Shown: positions 20,933-32,056 of the stretch, in pieces
How positions within the stretch are numbered: position 1 is the first letter of the stretch
Layout: each line of letters starts with the position of its first letter
Source of the DNA: Hyaloraphidium curvatum
Lineage: Eukaryota > Monoblepharomycota > Hyaloraphidiomycetes > Hyaloraphidiales > Hyaloraphidiaceae
Assembly: GCA_025558095.1 (NCBI GenBank)
Contig: JAIVFI010000002.1
Coordinates: 992,001-1,056,000 of the forward strand
DNA length: 64,000 bases
Direction of reading: 5' to 3'
The notes under the pieces: generated by a model
The model's input: only the letters and a program-made list of their open reading frames with translations
Told to the model about the DNA's origin: nothing
Databases searched by the model: none
Program-made: the position numbers and the translations under genes

Positions 20933-23900
20933 GTGGTCGTCGTCCTCGTCGTCATCGTCCTCGACACCGGCTGCTGCCTGCGCACAGGGACGCTTTGTCA
21001 TCATCAAAGACCGCGTGCAGATCCTGGACGACACGGTGGTGACGGCCAACGCAGTGACCCCGAGGTTTCGGTGTACGGCAGCAACCCGGCCCAGTTCCTC
21101 GAGGAGCTGCCCGAGTTCTTCCCGGATGCGCACGAGCAATTTGTCAAGGAGTACTTTGAGCAGTTCTGCGTGCGGTGAAGCGTCGGGTGCTGGGGTTCTC
21201 GAGTGTTTCGGGCCACGCGGAGCGCGCCGGTCAATTTGGGGAGCTGTCGGCTACTCGTCGGACGTCTAAGTCGAGGTCAGGACGTCACATCGTTCCGCAA
21301 AACCCGCCCGAATTTAACCTTCGGTGCAGATTTGAAGGCAATCACCCCTCCCGGAGTGATACGAAGTTGCAATGCTGCAGTGGGTGGACTCCGCACGCCC
21401 CCAGAGAAGGCTTTGGTCAAACTCGTGGAACGCGCGGCCTCGCAACACGTGCTCGGCCAGGAGCTGGCGGAGCAGACCAAGGTGATCACGCGGGGGTCGG
21501 CGTTTGGAGCCGGGGATCTGGCGGGCTTGACAGAGACGGCGCAGAACGGCGAAACGCGTGAGTCGGAGCGGGAGTCGGGATCGGCTCGGACTCGGGGTTC
21601 GGACGACCAAGGCGGGCTCGAAGGGGTGGCCGGGGGGGGGGGGGGGGTTCCGGGGCCAGGACTAGGCTGGTTTCACCACAGGAACGGGAGGATCGCATTC
21701 TCGGTGTGCGACAACATGGCGACACATATCCACAATGGGGAGTTCCAAGTAGACCCCAAGACTTTCTTCAGGGGGGATTTGCCGAACTGGGCCAAGGTGC
21801 CCAAAAGCGGAGAACACTTTTACTTCACGAAGCTTAACGGTGATGTGAGTGGCGAGGGAGCTTGATCACGCACAAATTCCTGACGGTTGTGTTGCCCTGC
21901 AGTCCATATACGGGGGCAAGCATGTCGATGCCAGCCACAAGAAGATGGGCCCCCACAAGGAAGCTATGGAGGAGTTCGTCATCAGCCTCCTAGGCAAGCT
22001 CGTGAATGGCAAACGTCAGGGCGGTTGGTTGGATGAGGTGAAGATGTCGCCGATTGGCGGTGGTGCCGGGGGAGCATCTTATGGGTCAGCCACCATCGGC
22101 GGGGTGGACAAGCGGGGAGGTCACGAGGGCGGCAAGCTCGGGCCTCCAGCCTGGTTCCGCAGCCTAAGGCAGAAAAAGGAGATCGAGGCGGCGCGGCACA
22201 TCCTACATGGGATCAACAAGCTGATGATGGATCTCGCCGAAGACGACACCCTCGGGTACTCCAAGAAGGCACTCGCCGAGATGTTTGCCTCGCAGAAGCG
22301 GTATGGAAGCGTCATGGCGTGCGAAGGTTCGATGTGAGTCGTCCGAGCGGCAAGCTATTGCGAGAGTTGTCGGCTGATGCGCGATACCCCACCAGTTATA
22401 CATCCTTTCAACTAAACCTTGTCAACTTCTCAGTTGCAAATGACCCGGAAAAGTTCTACCACAAGAAGAGTGAAGGGCTTGAACTCCACACCGATCCGGG
22501 CAACGACTACTCCGACATTTCGGCCAAGTTGGAGCTCACCCTTATGCCCAGGGGGTTCTGCGAAGCCCGACTTTACCTTCCCGAGACCGGGATTTGCTAC
22601 CCCGGGACTCAGTTCTCATACTCGCTCTTCCGGGGCCTTGCTACCCACTTCGTTGCACCGCCCTTCCTCGTGGACCCTGCGGCCTTCAAGCAGCAGAACA
22701 CCGACGGTCCTGAGCTTCGGGAACCCAACACCGAGGATGCTTTTGGCGAGATCGGGCCTTACTGTAGGCTTTCCATAATCGCGTACCGTCATGGAAGCCC
22801 CCTTCGACAGCATAAACCCTGGTACTTCCTGGAAGTTCCGTACATGGCAAAGTGAGTAGGAACTTCGGCTCCATCATTGCATGCCTGCGCAAATTGCTTA
22901 CATGCTGCCACGACAGGCTGGGGGCCAAGGTATTTAGGAACGACGCCAAGGGTGCCGATCCGTACACGCAGCTTCTCAACGACGCTGCCCTGCGAGAACT
23001 GATCGAGCTCATGAACGGCCAGCCGGCTTCAATCGTGAAGCGAAAAGAACTGGCCTACAAGCTCGAGAAGGGCAAGATCATTCCCAAAGGCACCTCGAAG
23101 TTCCTCGTCGGCCAATCGTGCTTCAACAGCCTCCCAGCAATCGGTACCGGCTCCCACTCGGCAACCGGACTCTTGAACTGGGGTGGCAAACGGTGCGCGC
23201 TAACGCTGCGCACTGTGCGCATGAAGATGGGGTACGCCAAGGCAGCCGAGCCAAAGTACGCCACTCGGCTTATCTTACACCCCGAGCACATGGACATCAC
23301 GAAAATGACTGACAAGGAGCTCGACAAGGAGCTCGAGCGGGCAGGAGTGTGGGATGCGTATGTCACAGATGCAAGAAAAGAGCAGGTGGAGCGCACAAAG
23401 GCAAAGGCAGCCCGCAACAGCAGCAAGCAGAATGGTGCCCAAGCAGCCAAGAACGTTGGCAACGCAAACGGCGAGAAGCAGGATTCAGGCGACAACGAGG
23501 TCATCGAATACGATCATCATCTGGTCGCATCGTTCTCGCGTGACATCGACCGCCTCAAGGACCTGGCAACAGATGAACAGGATGCCAACGGCAACATCAT
23601 CAGAAAGAAATGGGAGCACCCTTTGACACCGGGTGGGTCTTATGGCCCGCGTCGGAGGTGATCTCGCTGACACAGAGGAGGCGATGGACGAGAAGAACCA
23701 CGAGGTGCACGCTGAGGAAGTTCGCAAGTTTCTTGGAGACAAGCCTTCCACCGATGCAATGTTGCAAAACGGCGTCAACATGGTCAACGCCGCCCGCGCC
23801 TCCAAGGGCCTCAAGCCTCAGACGGCTTCGCAGATCTGGGGTAAAGGGGAAGATACGGATGATGACTCCGAGGAAGACAACACTGCGCCCAACAAAAGCG

Positions 23901-25064
23901 GTGCTGCTTCGAGGAAGAAGAGGAAAGGGAAAGGGGGGAAGGGGAAAGGGAAGGGGAAGCAAGGCAATGCTTCCGATGATGATGCTCGGGATGCGTCAGA
24001 TATCGACAGCGACTATGATGTCAAGCTCGACACGTAAGGCCGTTATTGCCGAAGAATGCAGACACCTAAGTGCCCAATTTCTGCAGATCTCACCCGTGCA
24101 ATAAGGGCCTGATCCGCATGCTGCGCAGCTTGGACTCCAACGCCGATCACACGAAGTGCCGCTGCGAAACACAATTTGGGAAGCAGAAGGGCGCCAGGGT
24201 GTCTGACAAGAAGCTCAAGAACCTGAGCTCTTCCGCTATCAGCACACTGTACCCCGTGCCGCCCGACGAGGCCCAATCCAGCAACAACGACGCGATCTCC
24301 AAGGCCCTCAGCAACCTGCCTGCCGATGCACATGCCCGGAGGGATGCAGTGCGAGCGCGCCTGGAAGGCGCCGCGGTGGTGGCAGAGCACGCTCGGAACG
24401 CAAACGAAATCAGCGACCAGCATGACGATGCTCTGGGGTTCGTGCGTGGGGTCAACAATGCTTGCCGGCAGTCGATCCAAGCGGTGCAGATGTGCAGGCT
24501 TGCTCTCGACGCAACCGGACGGAGCTCCTGGTCCTCGTTCATGCGTAAAGGTCACTCTGCAACAGAAAAGGAGATTGAGGTGGAGGATTGGGTGATCAGC
24601 TGGCTGATCGCAGAAGGCTATCTGCCCGAAACTACACAAAGTGAGTGAAGCGACAGGTCTCCTCGCGCAAGATCTAGACGGTATTCGTCTTGGCAGCTGG
24701 TTGGAGCAGGCGGAGCTCGTTCCGCAAGAAGGTGAACGGGATGCTGCGGTTCCACGCACTCGCAATCGGATACGGGTACCGGATCCACCTCCTCCTGGAC
24801 AAGCATATCTTCTACACGAACCTGGAGTATATCTCGGACGAGTTCTTCGAGCAGTGGTGCAACCTTGCAATGGCAAAGCTGGAGAACGTAAGCAATGTCA
24901 AGGCGCACGAGCAGGTCAAGGAACTGCACCACCGGGTTCAGGTCAGGCTCGCTTCCATTTCGAAAAAGCTGGAGGCCAAGTGGGCGGGTGAAATGTCGCA
25001 GCGCTTTACAAATCTCTTCAGCAAGGGGCCCTATTCTAATGTACCAATTTTGGAGAGGAGTTGA
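20933..25064 (+). CDS. Multi-exon protein with Fe(II)/2-oxoglutarate dioxygenase-like HxD...H...R core
   Basis: Plus-strand exons that join in phase: ~20.95 kb-21176, ~21271-21557, 21660-21844, 21903-22326 (weak donor), 22434-22851, 22917-23632, 23676-24033, 24087-24640 and ~24697-25064. The start codon is not identified. Exon 22434-22851 carries LELHTDPGND (HxD; His 22486, Asp 22492), LPETGICYPG, LATHFVAPP (distal His, 22646) and CRLSIIAYRH (Arg), in the order and spacing expected for a double-stranded beta-helix 2OG-Fe(II) oxygenase, with a resemblance to TET/JBP-type enzymes. Exon 23676-24033 ends in a Lys/Gly-rich repeat (KRKGKGGKGKGKGK) and an acidic tail. The remaining exons match nothing I know. 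Fold assignment is inference from the motif pattern. Confidence 0.6.
21632..21647. repeat. G16 homopolymer in an intron
   Basis: A run of 16 G lies inside the probable intron 21558-21659 of the dioxygenase-like gene. It is a G-quadruplex-prone and error-prone tract; its length may vary between reads. Confidence 0.9.
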
Positions 25065-25213
25065 AGATAAACTTTCTATCGCTCAACGTTCAAGGCTCGT
25101 TGCTTTGCCATTGATCTTCGCTTCCTGCTTCTCTAACCTCCTCCATCCACCCATCCACAGGATTACCTGCGGGACGTCTCCTAGAGCCCCCTATACCCTC
25201 CAAGCAATAGACA

Positions 25214-26570
25214 TCAAAGCTTCGCGCTTCCCATTCTCTCCCAATCAACGACGATTTGGTTGTCCTGGCGCTTCACGCGGATCGACGCGACGGCGTTCCT
25301 CACAGCCTGCCAAGTAGCTGGGGCGCCATCACCGAGCGAAGCTATGAACTCCTCGACTGTTCCTCGTCCTGTTGCGCTCAATTGATCGAAGCAATCGACA
25401 ACTCTTTTAATCATGAAAAGAGCGTACGGGTAAACTCGCCGGTTGCCTTTGAAAGGCTTCTTGGGGTCCTCGGGGTTCGTGAGCCGGAAGTCGACACCGC
25501 CGATGGTCCTTTTCAGCGGCTTGCGCCGGTCCGATTCCGGCATGGCGGCAACGCTCTCGCGGACGATCCGCACGACGTCGAGAATGTGTGGCAGAAAGTC
25601 GGCGAAGATGAGGCGGAACAGGAAAAGGATCGACTCTGCGATCCGATCGTCCTCCTTGGGGATAGGGGCATACTGGAACTTGAGCTTCTGCCCGGACTTG
25701 CTCGTTGCGGGATCCGCTCCAATGATACGCCCGGGCTCCGACCTCGCCGGCACCATCCCCGAAGCCCTTTCAATCCAGTCGGCAACCGGCTGCGCCTTCA
25801 TCTTGATCATCGTCGAGGGCCACGGGTCCCGATATAGGTGAGCATAGAAGGGCCCCATCAGAGAGAAGTCGCCGAGCGATGGGACGTTGCCGAGGAGGTA
25901 CGGTGAGCCGGTGAAGTGTTTAGCGAGGGGCTCGAGAATGCAACGTTCGAAGTGAGCCTCGCACGCCTTGTCGCCGAGCGACGAGATGCCTTGGCCAAAC
26001 AGGGACGCGGCCGAGAACTGATCGCCCATCTTGGATCCGATATCGAGGTACTTTTGCACTTGTCCCGGGCCGGGGAAAGCCCCCATGAGTGCCATCCTCC
26101 CAAACTCGAAGTATATGTGGCTCCGCTCATCGCGCCGGGACCAGCGATAGTGCATGGCCCAAATTACTAGCCATTCATCCGACCATGCTTCGAGGAGGTA
26201 GTTGGCCCACGCCTTCAGCGGTTGCTGTTCGGGATCCGGTAGCAGGCGAGGTTCAGGGTGCGTCCGCTCCAGGTAATCGATGATGTCGCTTGTATCCTGA
26301 ATGACGGTCGTGTCGTCTGGGCATATGAGCACGGGAATGAACTGAACGCCCGTCCTGGGGCCGATTATGGTCTGGCGAACGGCGGGGGTCGCCTCGACTT
26401 CGACGAACGGGATCTTCTTCGCCCGTAGGTACGCGCGAGCCTTCGACGTGAAATAGGAGTTCTCAGTTCCCAGAAGCTGACGTGCAACAGGGATCGGAGT
26501 CAGGGCGCTCCAGTCGAAGGGGACAAGTTCGACCTCAACACACCTTGTACTTCCCGTCTCCGTAGGGCAT
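25214..26570 (-). CDS. Glutathione S-transferase-like protein with C-terminal extension
   Basis: Two exons leftward, 26570-26544 (9 codons, MPYGDGKYK) and 26476-25214; 429 aa. The 67-nt intron is needed to obtain an ATG and the thioredoxin-fold start LLGTENSYFTSKARAYLRAK. The GST N-domain shows the cis-proline region IPVLICPDD and the QDTSDIIDYLE motif that binds the glutathione gamma-glutamyl group in the family. A helical C-domain follows. About 130 C-terminal residues (from ~300) form an extra helical region absent from ordinary GSTs. Substrate is unknown; detoxification or a structural role is possible. It is divergent from the sterol reductase, with 214 bp between starts. Confidence 0.85.
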
Positions 26571-26784
26571 CGTGGAACCGTCAGAGGGCTCTTTATGCCT
26601 GAGGCGCGAAGCTTAGTCCGACCGCCGTGTACCGGACGGTTGGAAGCCGGAACGAGAGTGAATCGATTTTGTCCCCCAACTTGCCGCCCGGCCGCCCGCC
26701 CGGGCCCGCCCCGCGCCCTTTCGATCTCCATCACCGAGCAAGCCGGCCCCGTTCCCGAACGGAATCGCGTTCTTCGCGAGGAGG

Positions 26785-28192
26785 ATGTCTTCAAAATCTC
26801 ACGCAGCACCGCCTAGTACGAACGCGGCGATGGGATTTGTTCGCTACTTCATCGGACCTCTCGTCCTGGTGACTCTTCTCCCGGGCGTTATCCTCCTCGT
26901 CGTTTACGCGATGAAGGAGCTGGACGGCTCTATTGTCGCGCTGGGAAGCGCGATGCTCGATTCCGGACGCCGAGGCGCCGTCCTCGATCGCATACTCTCC
27001 CCGCCTGCAACTCTGGAAGAGCTCAAGGTCCTCGCCGGGTTCTTTTTGTTCCAGCTGGCTGCGCTAAACATCTTGCCCGGGCCGATGTTTAACGGACCGA
27101 CCGCACCATCGGGACACACGCCTTCCTATAGAGACAACGGGCTCCTTCACTTCGCCATCACCTTGGGGGCCTACTACGCCGTCACGAGGCCGCTGGGGCT
27201 GTTGGAACCCGGCTGGGTCTACGACCACATCTTCGAGGTCATGCAGATTCTCAACCTGTTCGGGCTTGCTGTTTCGACCGTGCTTTACTTCAAAGGGCTG
27301 CATTACCCGAGCACAAAGGATTCGGGGACGAGCGGCTCGTTCTTCCTTGACTTTTACTGGGGCACCGAACTATATCCACGCATCGCAGGTGTGGACTTGA
27401 AACAGTTTTTGATCTGCCGCGGAGGAATGGTTCTGTGGTGCCTGTTTGCGATCGGCTTCTTGGAGAAGCAGGTGGTTCTTGCTGGTGGATGGGAACACGC
27501 GAACCGCGGGCAGCTCGTTTCGGTTGCGTTGGCCGTCATCTACATCGCAAAGTTCTTTTACTGGGAGAGATGGTACCTCCACGCGGCCGACATTGCCGTC
27601 GACCGATTTGGCTTCATGCTTGTCTGGGGAACCCTATGCTTTATGCCTCTGATCCATACGCTGCAGAATTTCTACCTCGTCACCCATCGCGGTCTCCCAC
27701 TTACGGACGCTCAATGCAATCTCATCTTTGTCGCCGGTTTGATCTGTACGTTCCTCAACTACGACTCGGACACGCAGAGGCACCGCGTCCGTTCCGCAAA
27801 TGGCGACTGCTTGGTGTGGGGACGAAAACCCGTGATCATCGTCGCGGATTACGGTGAGCTCTGCTCATGTACTGTGCGCAGAGGGGAGCTGACTCTTACC
27901 TCGCCGCAAAGTGACTGCGGACGGCAAGCGGCGCAAGAACCTGCTGCTCTGCAGCGGCTACAACGGCCTCTCGCGGCATTTCCATTACCTTCCCGACATC
28001 ATCCAATTGGTGCTGTATGCGCTGCCCGCGGGTTTCGAGCGGATCCTCCCTTGGACCTATGCGATCTACCTGACATCGCTTCTCGTGGATCGGACTTGGC
28101 GAATCGACGACAAATGCCTGGCCAAGTACGGGCAGGCGTACGAGCAGTACATGAAGCTCGTCCCATACCGATTGATCCCGTACGTTTGGTGA
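26785..28192 (+). CDS. Delta-7 sterol reductase (7-dehydrocholesterol reductase family)
   Basis: Two exons (26785-27853, 27912-28192), 449 aa, with about nine hydrophobic segments. Family hallmarks are FYWGTELYPRIAGVDLKQF, LCSGYNGLSRHFHYLPDI and the C-terminal KYGQAYEQYMKLVPYRLIPY, which is the ERG4/ERG24/DHCR7 signature. FYWG.EL.PRI points to DHCR7 rather than the C-14 or C-24 reductases. The junction restores DYVTADGKRR. It would reduce the C7-C8 double bond of sterols in the ER with NADPH, so the host should make delta-7-reduced (cholesterol-like) sterols instead of, or beside, ergosterol. That end-product is inference. Confidence 0.88.
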
Positions 28193-28250
28193 ACTGGTTG
28201 AGTAGGCCTAATGTAGACAAGGAGCTGATGCAGGGCCATGGCTATGGACG

Positions 28251-29390
28251 TCAGCTATTAACTTTGAAATACACGCTCCGCAGCTGATCCATGAACACCA
28301 ACGTCAACACACCGTGCGGCCCGATGCGCAGCACATGTGCGCTGTACCCTTTGCCCAAAGCGCGAACGCCTTCGGTGCGAAGGGTGCGCTTGAGGCAGTC
28401 CCAGCTGCTGGTGTAGGGGTGCGTGGGGTCTGCGTTCTGCACGCGGCTCATGATCACGTCGAACGGATTCATACCTGGAACGCAAGCCGTCAGCCGAGGA
28501 TAACGGGTGGAGGAGCGGGACCCACCAGCAGCCACCGCAAATCCCTGCACGGTGATGGATGTCGCAAGATTTCGTTGGATGGAATGTGTGTCAGCACGAC
28601 AGCCCTTCCGCCCACCATCAGCCACCCACGCACCGTAAGCAAGCTCGACGTCAAGTTGTTGGCGAGCGAGTGGTCGTCCCCGAGTCCCCAAGTTTCGAAG
28701 ACCTTCTTCAACGTCGTGTACGTTGACAACTGAATCGCAGACCCGACGGCCGTCCTCATTACGCCGACCTCCGCGCCCTTGAAGATGGCGCCGAACCCTT
28801 CTGTTCGGTAGATTTGGATAAAGGAGTGCACGAGTCCTTTCTGCACATATGGAAACTGTGTGCCGACGGGGAAAGTCGGGGAATACGATTGCATCCTGGT
28901 GAAGTACGTCAGGCCGAAAATCCGAGCTCGTCGAGACCACCAACCTGGTTTTCAGGAGAAAGAAAGGGCTCGCGACGCCGGCTCCGACCGCGCCGCAGAC
29001 CGCGCCAGAGACGAGGCTCGCAAAGTACGGCGAGAGTCCGCGTTCGAGCATGGAACGCCGCACGGGTTCGAAGAGGCCCAGCCTCGTGCCGTTCAGGAAT
29101 ATCTGGTACACGTAGGCGGCCGAGAGTCCCCGTTGGATGCCGCGAAGTCCTTCGTGCTTGTACAGCGTCCTCAGAACGCGGAACGGGTTCGGCTGTCGGT
29201 ACAGCTCGACCGATTTTGCCGGCGTCGGGTTTCCGCCTCCTCCGCCCTCTCCGAGAAGTTGGTAGCGCGTTTTAAGCATTTCGGGAACATTTGAGACAGT
29301 CACCGCCATGCAGGCGGCGGTAGCACCAATAACGAAGCCCTCCAAAGTAGAAGGCTCCTTTCGCGGCGCCTTTGCAGGTTCGGTTGCCAT
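28251..29390 (-). CDS. Mitochondrial carrier, oxaloacetate (Oac1/SLC25A34-35)-like
   Basis: Three exons leftward, 29390-28945, 28895-28630 and 28474-28251; 311 aa. The first junction restores LLKTRMQSYSP, the second carrier signature, followed by FPVGTQFPYV and GVMRTAVGSAIQLSTY, wording typical of the Oac1/SLC25A34/A35 subgroup. The third repeat has MNPFDVIMSRVQN and ends HGVLTLVFMDQLRSVY. The first repeat signature is atypical (NVPEMLKTRYQ in place of PxDxxKxRxQ). The second intron (155 nt) is long for this genome and its exact ends are less certain. Likely role: exchange of oxaloacetate, sulfate or related anions across the inner mitochondrial membrane. Confidence 0.85.
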   Translation of the reverse strand: MATEPAKAPRKEPSTLEGFVIGATAACMAVTVSNVPEMLKTRYQLLGEGGGGGNPTPAKSVELYRQPNPFRVLRTLYKHEGLRGIQRGLSAAYVYQIFLNGTRLGLFEPVRRSMLERGLSPYFASLVSGAVCGAVGAGVASPFFLLKTRLVVSTSSDFRPDVLHQDAIVFPDFPRRHTVSICAERTRALLYPNLPNRRVRRHLQGRGGRRNEDGRRVCDSVVNVHDVEEGLRNLGTRGRPLARQQLDVELAYGAWVADGGRKGCRADTHSIQRNLATSITVQGFAVAAGGSRSSTRYPRLTACVPGMNPFDVIMSRVQNADPTHPYTSSWDCLKRTLRTEGVRALGKGYSAHVLRIGPHGVLTLVFMDQLRSVYFKVNS

Positions 29391-29857
29391 TCTGTGCTAG
29401 CGACGCGAAAGCAGTTCGAAGATCCCGGTGCCACCCCTGCACCGTGCAAGTGACGCGCCTCCTAAGCCGCCCGTGAAGCAGTCGTCCGTGTCCTCGTGGC
29501 AGGTGCGGTCAAGGATCCAGAGATCCAAGCACCGGGCAAGTGACGCGTCTCCCCGGCCGCGCGTAAACCACTCCACGAGTCCGGGGACCACGACGCTCCA
29601 ATTGAATGCTATCAATCGATGTAGCTCTGCCGGTGTTCGCTTGCGTTGGGACACGGCGCGTTGAGAGAGCTGACGAGCCAAGACCAAGTTAAGAGACGCG
29701 ATCGTTGGCGCGCGCAAACACGGGAGCGCGGCGGCGAAGTGTCCCCCACACGCAGCCGGGCTCTCGGTGTCGCCCTACCGGGCAACGTGCACGTACCCAA
29801 ATTGCGTGGTGCACCCCGTGGTCCCGCCCGGTCTTCCCTTGCAAACCGCTTAGAGGG
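29391..29857. repeat. Intergenic region with imperfect direct repeat
   Basis: Two ~45-bp imperfect copies beginning accgtgcaagtgacgcg (29441) and accgggcaagtgacgcg (29540) lie upstream of the NmrA-like gene. The interval otherwise holds the promoters of the two divergent flanking genes; no coding sequence is supported. Confidence 0.5.
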
Positions 29858-30926
29858 ATGGGATTCCAGCACGTCGCGATAGCCGGTGCCACGGGCGGCA
29901 ACAGCTCTGGCCTTGGAAAGTTGATCCTGGACACCCTCTTGGAGAAGAAGGCCGCCGGAGCCATCGCTTCCCTCCGCGTGCTCGGCCGAAAGCCAGCGAA
30001 CGACGCCAAGAAGGCCGAGGTCCACGCGATCGTCTCCCGCGGGATCCCATTCCACGAAGTGGACTACACGGACATGGATTCGATGGCGTCCGCGCTCAGC
30101 GGGTGCGACGTTCTGCTCTCGACCGTCGGCGGCCCAGCGATTCCGGACTTGGAAATCAACCTGATGAGGGCTGCAAAGAAGGCTGGGGTCCGGAGAGTCA
30201 TGCCGTCACAGTACACAGCTGATTTGGACGCGTTGGGCGACCAGGTGAACGCCTACCACATGTGAGATTATCTCTTCACACAGCTGTGCTTCGCACCTCT
30301 GATCGGCCACATTCAGCAAAAAGGTCGAAGTTGCAAACGCCTTGCGGACCGACCCGGAGCTCCAGGGCCTGGAATTTACTCTCATCGTGACGGGGATCTT
30401 CCTGGAAGTTGTCTTCTCGCCGATAGCTGGTTGGCTTGTCCGCAAGCCGCCGTCGTCGGAAGCGGACGAGGTTTGGGTGGTCGATCCTCCCTCCTACCGC
30501 CTCACGGGCACGGCGCGGCCGGACATTGCCAAGTTCGTCGCCGAAATCGTGTCGGACAAGGACACGGACAGGACCAAGAACGTCGCCGTCCGGTGTATCG
30601 CTTCGCAGTGGACCTACGAGGACGCGATCAAGGCGTTCGAAGCGACGACGGGTTGGTGTTGCCTTCGCGTCGCTTCTATAGCCGCAGCTCACCCTGCCTT
30701 GCCTGCAGGCCGCAAGATCCAAGTGCGAAAGATGACGCTCGACGAGGCCAACAAGGACGCCCGCTTCGAGTTCCGTTACGGAAACGGCGTGCTGTCCAAC
30801 TTTGCCACGCTGTTTGCCGAAGAGTACTATAACGTGCCGGAGCCCTGGAACGGGACGGACTTTTACGGTGCGGCGGTGAAGCCGATGTCGATGCAGGACA
30901 TGGCCGCCAAGGTCTTCGGGAGCTAA
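29858..30926 (+). CDS. NmrA-like / isoflavone-reductase-like NAD(P)-binding protein
   Basis: Three exons (29858-30261, 30317-30651, 30709-30926), 318 aa. The N-terminus is a Rossmann fold with HVAIAGATGGNSSGLGKLIL in place of the usual GATGxxG loop, so the glycine loop is slightly expanded. VDYTDMDSMASALSGCDVL and the MPSQYTADLD loop are typical of NmrA/PCBER-type proteins. The third intron boundary is in frame (57 nt). These proteins are reductases or redox-sensing regulators; without the catalytic Lys/Tyr clearly in place I do not choose between them. Confidence 0.85.
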
Positions 30927-30962
30927 GAACATAACCTCGGTCAAATAGCGCGGACAAGTAGA

Positions 30963-31886
30963 CTACATGGTGTCGCATCTAGACTTTTTCTTGGGCGTCC
31001 GCGGCTCGTATCCCAGGAAGCGGTCCAAGTCGACGTGTGTCCGCACCAGCTTGGTCTCATCCACGCCATAAGCCATAGCAAGCTCTAGGCTCGCCAGGTT
31101 TATTCGGTGGGCAGGTTGTCGCAGATCAAATGCCCGTTGTGTGAGGTCAAAAAGTCGCTGCAGTTCTCGTTCCATCCGCTGGAGCTTCTCCCTGTGATCC
31201 CGTCCGAGGGCGGAGATGGCCGGTTCGATCCGTTTATCGAGGCGGGCCCGGATCTCTTCCATTGTCCCTTCGTCCATCTGGTCCTTGATGTAACGAACGA
31301 AGAAATCGGCGGCAACCCTGCCAAGATAGCCTCCTACGTAGGGGATAGGAATGAGCGCCTGGCCGAGGACTGTGCCAACACCAATGGCGGCGGCATCCAC
31401 GCATGCCGCGCATCCCATCTCCATGAACTGATCCGCATCAATGCCTCCCTTGATGTAGCTGGCAGCAAGGGTGAAGACGGCCTTGCCTGCACCGACAACC
31501 GCACCAGCAAATGGCGCATTTGTCTCGGCAAACTTGGACATCCCAAAAATGTCCTCCCCCGACAGGACGCCCGGCGCGCCGGCCTCCAGACCGCCAAATC
31601 CAATCTTCAAGCAATCGTCCCGGATTACGCTGACGAAGTCCTTGTCCCCGGCCTGTATCCTGTCCCACACGAACGCGGCCATCCCGACGCCCGCGCGGCC
31701 GGCAAACTCCCCGAGCGCGGCTTTGCCAGGCTTGTCGCGTAATGACCGGCCGGCTTTTCCGGAAGGCAGCTTCGCATCTGATGCCAGGCCGAGGACCGTG
31801 TTCAACTCCTCGCACGCGGCGGCCATTGCCTCGTTGGCGAAGCCCGAACCGGCCCCCTCGGCCCTACGCTTCTGCCGAGGAGCCAT
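30963..31886 (-). CDS. Bacterial-type glycine-rich hydrophobic-core protein (pair member 1)
   Basis: Intronless, 307 aa. A central hydrophobic, glycine-zipper-like stretch (AAIGVGTVLGQALIPIPYVG, residues ~165-190) is flanked by soluble helices. The C-terminal ~70 residues are charged helices ending SLELAMAYGVDETKLVRTHV and DLDRFLGY, wording I associate with uncharacterised bacterial proteins. There is no signal peptide or clear catalytic motif. It is divergent from, and 170 bp away from, another intronless gene of bacterial appearance, whereas most neighbours have introns. A membrane-inserting or pore-type effector or a regulator is conceivable; function is unknown. Confidence 0.8.
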   Translation of the reverse strand: MAPRQKRRAEGAGSGFANEAMAAACEELNTVLGLASDAKLPSGKAGRSLRDKPGKAALGEFAGRAGVGMAAFVWDRIQAGDKDFVSVIRDDCLKIGFGGLEAGAPGVLSGEDIFGMSKFAETNAPFAGAVVGAGKAVFTLAASYIKGGIDADQFMEMGCAACVDAAAIGVGTVLGQALIPIPYVGGYLGRVAADFFVRYIKDQMDEGTMEEIRARLDKRIEPAISALGRDHREKLQRMERELQRLFDLTQRAFDLRQPAHRINLASLELAMAYGVDETKLVRTHVDLDRFLGYEPRTPKKKSRCDTM

Positions 31887-32056
31887 CGCAAGTACAAGAT
31901 CCGATGTGCACTCCTGTTGTCAAGGTTGGGCGCGTCCGATGCAGTCACGAGGGACTGAAACGTTACGACGTACGTGCCATAAGTCTGTCTCAGACGCATG
32001 ACCTCAACTTCGCTCCCGCTTGCAGCACGCCTTGAGCAAGAAAAAGTAACGACTTA
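31887..32056. promoter_or_regulatory. Shared promoter interval of the bacterial-type pair
   Basis: These 170 bp separate the two divergent start codons, so the pair is probably co-regulated. Nothing resembling a bacterial -10/-35 or a named eukaryotic element was recognised; acgttacgacgtacgt near 31960 is partly palindromic. Confidence 0.35.
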
